64,000 nucleotides of DNA, taken from contig JAUCBJ010004813.1 of NCBI GenBank assembly GCA_032718475.1, positions 37,016 to 101,015 on the forward strand, written 5' to 3'. This DNA is from Nemertoderma westbladi. Lineage: Eukaryota; Xenacoelomorpha; Nemertodermatida; Nemertodermatidae. The notes under the pieces were generated by a model that saw nothing but the letters and a program-made list of their open reading frames with translations, had not been told where the DNA came from and searched no databases. The translations under genes and the position numbers were made by a program. Positions 56,893 through 64,000 of this stretch are shown here, in pieces; the stretch's first letter is position 1; every line of letters starts with the position of its first letter.

Positions 56893-58689
56893 TGTGATGG
56901 GATCCCCGAGTTGGCGAGGGAATCCCTCGTCTTTGTTTTGGTTAGTCTTGTTTTGTTTTTCTTTGCCTTGGTTCAATATGCGTCGCCGCGTCCGCTTGCT
57001 GTGGCTGAATGACTGAAGGCCGAAGGCCGGTTATAATAAAAGAGTGTGGTGTTAATGTTGTTTATCTCTGATAAGTATACAAGTACTGGTAGTATAGCAC
57101 AATCAGTAATCACAATGACCTCAGACAACGACGACGGTTGAAAACCGTTCGACTTCTGCTCACCCAATATACCAACTAAAGTACAATCGACAGAGTAAAC
57201 GGTTATATATTACATGGGACACATTAACTACCTAGGGTATTGGCTAACCAGTGAATGCGCTGTTATTGGACACATGCTGCCTCTCCATTGGTTGATATAT
57301 CCCCTTGGCCAAACCTCCCTTCCCCTGTTCCTATGCTAGCTTCTACCCTGAGATGAGCTGTGCGCTGGCATATCTCCCTGTAAAAGCTTTTGCGGATCTA
57401 GCTAGTTATTTTCCCTGCAAAGTACTCTGTAGGTGTTTTAGCGGACATAAAAAGCCGTTTCCTTACTTTACAGGTGTTTTAGTGGACATAAAAAGCCATT
57501 TCTTCTGTATGTGTACTTTAGCGGACATAACTAGCGATTTTATGTCGCAATACGCCAAAATACTCTTGATACAGTGCAGTTCAGATGACGACATCTATCA
57601 GCTGATATGTCCACGTATAGCTTTTCTTTGTTCTTTGTTTGGCTCGACCAATCAGAGCGATTTTCATTTTATTTGCACAGAGGCCTCCGGGAAATCGCGC
57701 AATGCATTATGGTCTTTGTTTACCTTTTTTCCTGAGCCCCGAACATCGACTGTGGAATTATTCTGTGTTTCAGACTTTAGCCAAACATTAGAACGGCTTT
57801 GATCATAGAAACGTATAACTGTTATTCTATCTATCTACCACTTATCATATCATAACTATACGTACCTTTCACCGCATTATTTTACTGCTATTTACTGTCG
57901 GTTATTAATTGTATCAGTTGATGGAATATTGTTATATTTGGAGAATATCGATAAATAATCAGAAAACCCCAATCTTCTTGATATACTGAAGGTTAGAGAG
58001 ACCGGTTACATATAGCAATTGCGACTTACATTATAGTGGTTTTGGAGTGAATTGAATGCTATTTCATAGACCCTACATGTGTCAGTTGCTGTTCTCCTTA
58101 TATATGATTAAAATTAGTGAAGGTCGGCAGATCAGTGTGCAGCAGTGTGCGGTAGTGTGCATGAGTGTGATAGATAACAAAGCATTTCCTAAAGAATGCG
58201 CTTTATACGTAAATCATTAGCCATCCCGTTGTGTTTAGTGTAAGTCATAACTCTGTTTACATACTTAGAGCGCCACGTCCTAAAGGAACTGTTAATATTT
58301 CCCGAAAGTGAATAATATTTGTCAGAGATTATATATTAACGATCAATCGAATAGTACAGTAGGCCTACACCGCAATAAGGTCAGAGCATCCGAATCCAGT
58401 CTCCCTTAACCGTGGGTGAATGATCGCGCATAGGCTGGCTTCGGCTAATGTGTATCAAATACTTGTTATAGGCTAAAGTCGATTTATAACCTAGAAGACA
58501 CCTAAATTTGGCAGGTTAAACTGCTAAAGGTCTAAAAGCGCGAACACTCCCTGTGGCTGACAATGTATATTGCCTTTGTTGGTGGTTAGGTGACATTATA
58601 TTCGTAATGTCACTTAATCAACTATAATTGGTAAAAAGCCACTTTCCCCATTTTCCGCTGGGTAGTGCAGCGAATTGGATCCGCTCACA
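56893..58689. mobile_element. solo LTR of the E4 family, split by a nested LTR
   Basis: TGTGATGGGATCCCC...CGCTCACA, flanked by AGACC at 56888-56892 and 58690-58694. Without the insertion at 57379-58551 it is about 624 bp, similar to the E4 LTR at 21009-21598. No interior, so it arose by LTR-LTR recombination. Confidence 0.85.
57379..58546 (+). mobile_element. solo BEL/Pao LTR nested in the E4-family LTR
   Basis: TGTAAAAGC...GCGCGAACA, 1,168 bp, flanked by CTCCC at 57374-57378 and 58547-58551. The uninterrupted site is seen at 21451-21470 in E4 (CTCTCCCTGTGGCTG). It is related to the E1/E2 LTRs but distinct from both. The first about 180 bp contain a GCGGACATAA repeat not seen in the other LTRs. 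A 165-residue ORF that crosses the LTR junction is chance. Confidence 0.88.
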
Positions 58690-58694
58690 AGACC

Positions 58695-58913
58695 AGTAAC
58701 TGTGTCATTCAAAGGAGGCTCATCTTTCTGCAGTTCTCTAGTCTGCCTCTAGAGGGCGAAATATCTCAAAGTGCAATCATTGATTTAGCTGAAACGTACT
58801 TGTCAGATATGTGCTAGAACACGTCCGGTGTGTTTGCCGGGCTAGGAATCAGTCCAACCAGTTCCACCTCACCACTACTCCAGCAAAGTGTAATTCTATA
58901 GGACATGCAATAG
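58695..58913. other. gene-free gap
   Basis: No ORF or repeat recognised in about 220 bp. Confidence 0.4.
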
Positions 58914-59356
58914 TGTTAGGCACCAGACTAATGAGACAGCTTGCTTATTGTTTATCTTGCAAAATAATTTGATTAGAATTTAATAGAGATTCTTTAGAAT
59001 AAATATAGCTAAATAATTTTGTTGAGACATCGACATGGTAAATTAAGATTTCAGTATCAATACTAAAACGGCATAAGGTAAGTTATATTATTTCTTACAA
59101 ATTGGGTCGCCGTCATGCCTAAAATATATTACTTTTAAAACACCAAATTTCTGTGAATAACTGCCTGTCACCAATCCTCTGTGCGTCTTTGGTTTGGGGT
59201 GCAGATGAAGAGGGCGGGCAACTTTCCCCTCTATGATATATTTGCGGTTTGGTTAATAATTTCATAAATACCGATTTTGTGATAGAATTGCTCAATTTTG
59301 TTTTGTATCTAATAACTGAGCCTCGTGCTGCGCGAAGGCACCACGAACGTGTTACA
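58914..59356. repeat. dispersed repeat R, copy B
   Basis: Second copy of the repeat at 22640-23311, same orientation, ending CTGCGCGAAGGCACCACGAA then CGTGTTACA. Shorter than copy A, without its poly-G run and without a minisatellite after it. Confidence 0.6.
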
Positions 59357-59369
59357 TAATTATGGTACA

Positions 59370-59645
59370 TTATGGTACAATACCACCTGTATCAACCACC
59401 CTCCGTGAACGCAGATTAAGATTCAGTGGGCACTGCTGGCGAAGTAAAGACGAGGTCATATCAGATCTACTTTTCTGGCAACCAACTCATGGAAAGCGTA
59501 GTCGTGGACGACCGGCCAGAACATATATAGATCAACTTGAAAGGGATACAGAATTTGGGAGAAACGAAATTGCGACAACTCATTTCCACTGGCAGAGTTC
59601 GCTCGACCCAGTAGTAGTAGTATGCAATCTGCGTAGGCCATAAGC
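59370..59645 (+). pseudogene. LINE 3' fragment, second family
   Basis: Encodes RRLRFSGHCWRSKDEVISDL, then THGKRSRGRPARTYIDQL: the C-terminal segment of a LINE RT related to, but different from, the family at 31220. Ends in TAGTAGTAGTA followed by a short unrelated stretch. Directly upstream of exon 2 of the protease homologue. Confidence 0.75.
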
Positions 59646-59648
59646 CTT

Positions 59649-59680
59649 GGGGGGGGGGGGGGGGGGGGGGGGGTGGGGGG
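59649..59680. repeat. poly-G tract with one T, followed by a hairpin
   Basis: 25 G, T, 6 G. An ATCAGGGGG/CCCCCTGAT inverted repeat follows at 59685-59710. Confidence 0.9.
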
Positions 59681-59818
59681 CATAATCAGGGGGTATGATA
59701 ACCCCCTGATATAATGTAATAGGGTTAAAAACACGGGTAGTAAATTTTACAGTCAATGGAGTTCTGAATGGCGCTATTTACAGTAAAGTATTATTATTAT
59801 TATATTATTATTTTCCAG

Positions 59819-59936
59819 TCCAATGAACATCATTACAGCAGCATCTTGCGTCCATAATGGTAATAAATTCCGAGATATCGGTAAATCTCTAATTGTATCT
59901 GATGGAGTCACTTTACGGAAGTATCGAATATATAAG
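59819..59936 (+). CDS. exon 2 of the S1 serine-protease homologue
   Basis: Acceptor TTTTCCAG, donor AAG|GTAAGT; 118 nt, completes the split Thr codon and ends in phase 0. Encodes PMNIITAASCVHNG. In active S1 enzymes this is TAAHC, with the catalytic His; here it is Ser. The remainder (IVSDGVTLRKYRIYK) fits the following loop. The Cys before (exon 1, QCTG) and the Cys of TAASC would form the usual disulphide. Confidence 0.72.
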
Positions 59937-60219
59937 GTAAGTTGGATAGTTGGAATATGTGCCAAAACCCAAAAACAGTGACAACACTCAGCCATAGCGA
60001 AACGTTTGGGGACAACACTCAAATGTCGGGACCTCACTCAAATCATGTAATTCAGTACTCTGCAATACAGCTCACCAGTTACCTGCCTACTTGTAGACCT
60101 GAACAGTGTTGTGTACTGTAATACTGTAGTACTGTTGTTTAATCTTGAAGTGTCCAGTGTCTCTCGCTCACGTAAGTTCTTTCATTATATGGGATTCCTG
60201 CTGAAATTATTGCAGCAAT

Positions 60220-61140
60220 CAGATTAGTAAACAATGGTTCGATGACATTTGTGTCTGCTGTTGACGCAGAACAATTCGAAGTGTTATGGGGCGTCCTCCA
60301 GGGCGACACACTTGCGCCATTCTTATTCAGAATTGTGGTTGATTATGTTCTCCGCATGTCCTTAGCTCATCATAATGATGATGGGGTGATGATAACTCCA
60401 CATACTGGCTCCAGAATCAGAATCAGAATCACGAGAGGCAGCCCAACGGCTCATCAGCTTATTAGAACGGACTGCTTCTAGTTTGATCTTTTTATTAACT
60501 CTAAAGAGTACAAAATTTTGACAGTTAACTTTGAAAGTCCTCAAAAAATCTTAGATCGGATGAGCATAAGCTCAAAGGATGGTATGCTTGAGCATGTGGA
60601 CGACAACTGTTATCTGGGATCATTGATCCGGAAGTCAGACGACCTTCGAATACGTAAGGTGAAAGGCATGGGTAGCCTTGAATAGGCTTTCCAGGATTTG
60701 GAAGTCACCAAGAATAAAACGGAACCTTAAGGTCCGAATATTTAGAGCAGCAGTGGATAACTGCAAAGGACATCAAATCTGTGGATGCAATCTTTCACAA
60801 GAATGCTGCGCTGGGTTCATTGTATCAAGTCAAATGAACACATCTCAATCAGACTCTATACAACATTCGATGTGTTGTATTAGTCTCCCCTACATTGCTT
60901 TATCCGTGAGGACCAGTCAGTGCATAATGTTGTGCTTTGGCAGCCTCATGGAATGAATAAGAAAGGTGGACAGCCCATGACTTTCTTGAGACGCCTTTGA
61001 AGATGCGGATAATCTAGCAAATGTCATGGGTGATAGGGAGTTGTGTCAGCGCAATTTTGTCTATAAGCCGGCACAGCATCCTAATATAATATATGAAATA
61101 TATATATAATGCAGCTGCAATGCAGCATGTCGATCGTAGT
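60220..61140 (+). pseudogene. decayed LINE (family L1x), 5'-truncated, in intron 2
   Basis: Broken frames match the LINE at 31220: VLWGVLQGDTLAPFLFRIVV, then HNDDGVMITPHTGS, NRLSRIWKSPRIKR, then the 3' end with GCAGCTGCAATGCAGCATGT. Internal deletions and stops are frequent, and the FADD region is lost. Confidence 0.8.
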
Positions 61141-61433
61141 TTAGTATTAGTAGGGCTAGATAGGGTTAAACGTACTAATATTGAAAGGTCTTATCTGACC
61201 TATGACTTATTTGTTCCTTGTTGCAGAATGTCAATTACATGTACAAGCACACCACTTACTTGGAACTTAATCTTATACTTATATGATCACTCATTTCCTG
61301 AGGACTGTGCACATTTTGGTCTTCTCGGTGATAATAAAAAATAAATACAAACACAAGATGCATCCTGTACTAATAACATGAGGAGTTTGTCATCAGCACA
61401 TTCTAGATCATAAAAGTAGTGCTTGGTTGAATT
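61141..61433. other. gap in intron 2 without recognised feature
   Basis: A plausible acceptor (TTGTTGCAG) near 61230 precedes a short open stretch, but no S1-like or other recognisable protein is encoded. AATAAAAAATAAATAC near 61333 could be a chance poly(A)-like motif. Confidence 0.4.
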
Positions 61434-62067
61434 TCATTTTCTTCTGGAGCAAGTATGGGTTATTTCCATCAACCCATCATGATTATGGTGATCTAAGGAT
61501 ATGCATAGAACATAGTCAAACACAATTATGAATAAGAATGGTGCAAGTGTATCACCCTGGAGGACTCCCCATAACACTTCGAATAGTTGTGTCATAGTAG
61601 ACACAAATGTTGTCGAACCATCGTATACTGATATGATTGCTGCAATAATTTCATCCAGAATCCCATATAATGAATGTGTGCTGAACAAACTGTATGTAAG
61701 CGAAAGTCAAAGGCCTTGAAGAAGTCAACAACGATAACAGCCAGATGCCTTTCTTTCTTTTTTTGATAAATCTTCAATGATCCTTCTAAGTGCTAAAATG
61801 GGCTCCTCGTCCTACAACCTTTATGGACCCATTCTGATTTCCACGTAGTAATCTCTCAATAGGATCCCTGATGCGATTTGATAGAATTCTATTGTATAGC
61901 TTCGCAGCAATCGAGATCAATGAGATTCCCCGAAAAGAACCATAGAGTGTTAGGTTGCCCTTCTTGGAAACTGGCACCAACTTATTTGTTTTCATTTCTT
62001 GTGGGGTTCTTGTCGCTATGATAACAATGATGATGGGGATGATATTCTTTTCTACATTTGATTTCAA
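61434..62067 (-). pseudogene. LINE RT fragment, antisense, in intron 2
   Basis: Minus-strand frames: KTNKLVPVSKKGNLTLYGSF then RGISLISIAAKLYNRILSNR (RT fingers region), followed by a FEVLWGVLQGDTLAPFLFII segment. It covers a more N-terminal part of the RT than the other copies. Several frameshifts; the 3' end is missing. Confidence 0.8.
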
Positions 62068-62089
62068 TTGTTGCTATTGCGCTCCATAG

Positions 62090-62287
62090 GTGTTTGTAAC
62101 TCAGGAGTATATTGAGAAGCAGTCAACCAGAAAGAAAACACTTGTGACAGATATCGCAATGATCTCTCTTGTGGAATCGATATCGGGAAAGCGAGACTTC
62201 CCTAAACTAGTCAAGCCTTCCACCAACGAATTAAATCACGGAGACATCATTTTAGCTGCTGCTAGTGGAACTAATAAAGAAAACAAG
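62090..62287 (+). CDS. exon 3 of the S1 serine-protease homologue
   Basis: Acceptor CTCCATAG, 198 nt, phase 0 at both ends. Encodes VFVTQEYIEKQ...LVTDIAMISLVE. TDIAMI corresponds to NDIALL and retains the catalytic Asp. The donor AAG|GTTTTT is weak; if it were read through, the frame meets a stop at 62323. Confidence 0.7.
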
Positions 62288-62541
62288 GTTTTTATTATTT
62301 TGCGGGATTTAAAATCTAACTAACTAAATAAAATAATCGAATTAAATATCTATACTGTACATAACTAATGTATAATGTAGGCCTCACACTGTTATGGGTG
62401 TTATTTGGAAGGGGTAGGGGCCTAATGTACAAAGTATGTAGGAGTGAGGTGGTTGTAGATATTTAGAAGGTAGGTAAATATCGGTATTATTTTTGGTGAT
62501 ACAAAGTACAAACACGTATAAACTTTATCGTTACTTTATAG

Positions 62542-62913
62542 GAAGAAGATACTATTAAAACTTCAGTGATGAATGCTGATAGAATTGTCCTTCCCAGTCC
62601 TGCATACGGAGGCGAACCGAAGCTGTTAGCTGGTAAAGTGGACCCGACCGACCAACTACCACCCTATTTCAAAGGAGCAGGCGCGTTCACTAATAACAGT
62701 GAGGGGAAGGCCGAGCTAGTTGGAGTTTATGTTAGTCGTTTCCGGGATGACTTTACCGGCGTTGTGTACAATGTGGTGAGAGTCTTCGACAGTGAATCGA
62801 TGGATATCATTTGCGAGATGATAGAGAACCCCACCATTGCCGCGATATTCTTGCATTGCCCACGTGATCGGATAACAAAGAAAGCGATAAAAACCTCTGG
62901 TTCCGTAGTTTAG
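62542..62913 (+). CDS. exon 4 (last) of the S1 serine-protease homologue
   Basis: Acceptor TTTATAG, phase 0, stop TAG at 62911-62913. Encodes YFKGAGAFTNNSEGKAELVG then VYVSRF, the place of KGDSGGPL...LVGV in active proteases: the catalytic Ser and the GDSGG motif are gone. A C-terminal extension ends CPRDRITKKAIKTSGSVV. The predicted 282-residue protein is thus secreted and catalytically dead (His and Ser lost, Asp kept). Such homologues act as cofactors or inhibitors in other animals. The 3' end of a LINE lies just after the stop, so the 3' UTR may be partly LINE-derived. Confidence 0.72.
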   Translation, partial: EEDTIKTSVMNADRIVLPSPAYGGEPKLLAGKVDPTDQLPPYFKGAGAFTNNSEGKAELVGVYVSRFRDDFTGVVYNVVRVFDSESMDIICEMIENPTIAAIFLHCPRDRITKKAIKTSGSVV

Positions 62914-62929
62914 TGTCTACTGTATTTAT

Positions 62930-63000
62930 TTTGTTGACAAGCCGGCACAGCATTCTTAAAAATGCAGCTGCAATGCAGCATGCCGATCATAGTAGTAGTA
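62930..63000 (+). mobile_element. 70-bp LINE 3' end (family L1x)
   Basis: TTGTTGACAAGCCGGCACAG...GCAGCTGCAATGCAGCATGC then CGATC and TAG repeats. Extremely 5'-truncated insertion about 20 bp after the protease-homologue stop. Confidence 0.85.
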
Positions 63001-64000
63001 GTACAGTAGTAGTAGTATGTATTCGCCAATACAGTACATATACACCCTAGGTTATTATAGATAAATATTAAAGGATATATTTTATAACTATAACAGAATA
63101 CCAGGACATAACTTTAAGAATACCACACAAACGATATTAAAGTAGGCCTAATTTGCGTTACTGCAGTACCGGTACATACTGTGCCTACAGTAGGCCCACA
63201 TGCATGTATTGCGAGTACCCAACCACCCAACCAGGGACTCAAAACAAAGTGAGGACATTTGTGAACCGGGGACGAAATCCTCGATTCGGCAGAAATCAGG
63301 TCGCAACCTAAAATTTATGGAAATGAAATTTTGACGCCATAAACTCGCAGTCCACATTTCACAAGAATTTGTCAAGTTGGTGTGTTAAATTCTGTTTCAA
63401 ATTATTTTCCATGTCTCCGAAAAGATAGTTTAAATTCTTCTGAAATGTCATCATGTTTGTCACAATTATGAGTTTCATGTATCCAGTATCATCTGTGACG
63501 TCATAAATTGTTTGTGCTAAATGTGCCAAAATGATATAAATTTCTACTGATTGAGATCCGCAAAAATATAACTTTCGTAGTTTCAATGACTGAGGACATA
63601 CTACAGTTCTACAAGTTACAGTACTGTAGTATATGGTGATGTGTTTATAACATTGGGTATGTACGGCATACATGGTAACAATAATGGAGAGGTACAGTAT
63701 GAGCAAACAAACAATATATGATATTTTATTGAATGGATAGGACTGTAGGAAGAGCAACAGATGATAAATGATTTTGCGCTACTGTAATAAACAAAAGACG
63801 AACAATGGGTGTACCAATAATGACGTACCACTAATACTTGATTCTTCAATATCACTTTTAATCAATTCAGCGGTCAAGAGAACCTATAAAATAGGTTGAC
63901 ATGAAAACCTTGTGGCCTGTGGTATTTTCTGAATATCGTAATTTTGAAAATTTGCAGTAAGCCGACAGTACTGCGTGCGGGTCGATTCACCCCAGGTCCA
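63001..64000. other. gene-free end of window
   Basis: No ORF with recognisable content; the minus-strand ORFs at 63148-63855 are low-complexity. The last 30 bases include a GGGTCGATTCACCCC palindrome-like motif cut by the window end. Confidence 0.5.

Noticed and set aside
57305-57802. 165-residue ORF
   Set aside because: Crosses the junction between the outer solo LTR and the nested BEL/Pao LTR, so it is a chance frame.
59456-59734. 92-residue ORF with a poly-Pro run
   Set aside because: Antisense translation of the poly-G tract and of a LINE fragment.
61200-61344. possible extra exon of the protease homologue in intron 2
   Set aside because: Acceptor-like TTGTTGCAG is present, but the frame continuing from exon 2 ends at a stop and does not match any S1 segment.
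63970-64000. tRNA-like B-box motif at the window end
   Set aside because: Only GGGTCGATTCACC is visible and the rest is outside the window; too little to call a tRNA or SINE.

Overview
This is a eukaryotic, almost certainly metazoan, window. It has spliced host exons with GT/AG boundaries, an intronless TRIM-type RING gene, LINEs, LTR retrotransposons, minisatellites and long poly-G/poly-C tracts. The AT-rich background, frequent AGGCCT motifs and retroelement mix suggest a marine invertebrate, perhaps a deuterostome. The taxon is a weak inference. Most of the window is repeats.

Layout. (1) 1-17470: a very long BEL/Pao LTR retrotransposon (E1), with its 5' LTR cut by the window edge, an intact 2,717-residue gag-pol, a long non-coding inter-ORF region and a second ORF (ORF2) that is internally deleted. 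(2) 17471-22520: an older, antisense, broken gag of a related BEL/Pao element (E3). E1 landed in it, and so did a short antisense LTR element (E4, 18912-21598, TSD TTCCA). (3) 22640-24030: a dispersed repeat and a 21-bp minisatellite. (4) 24435-62913: a four-exon gene for a secreted S1 serine-protease homologue that has lost catalytic residues. Its about 35-kb first intron holds a foldback element, a duplicated repeat with evenly spaced X-box-like palindromes, a LINE with a 12-bp TSD, an antisense single-exon TRIM gene (32298-34718) and a complete second giant BEL/Pao element (E2, 37694-56306, 18.6 kb, TSD AATAA). (5) 56888-58694: a solo LTR of the E4 family (TSD AGACC) with a solo BEL/Pao LTR nested in it (TSD CTCCC). 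(6) 58914-64000: LINE fragments, a second copy of the dispersed repeat, exons 2-4 of the protease homologue and an empty-looking end.

The most unusual content is the E1/E2 family. These are about 18-kb BEL/Pao elements that carry, besides gag-pol, a second large ORF (about 1,417 codons in E2). I read in it a DEDD-type 3'-5' exonuclease-like fold (RNase D/WRN type; the fourth acidic residue is replaced by Ser in both elements), then three CCHC-like zinc knuckles and a very basic C-terminus. Between the ORFs lies a 101-nt non-coding block that reads identically in E1 and E2 although their coding regions differ, and a conserved hairpin sits just before ORF2. Where a tRNA primer-binding site would be expected there is instead a hairpin whose two arms vary together between E1 and E2. 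E1 looks recently active: its LTRs differ by about one substitution and one 8-bp indel, and gag-pol is open throughout.
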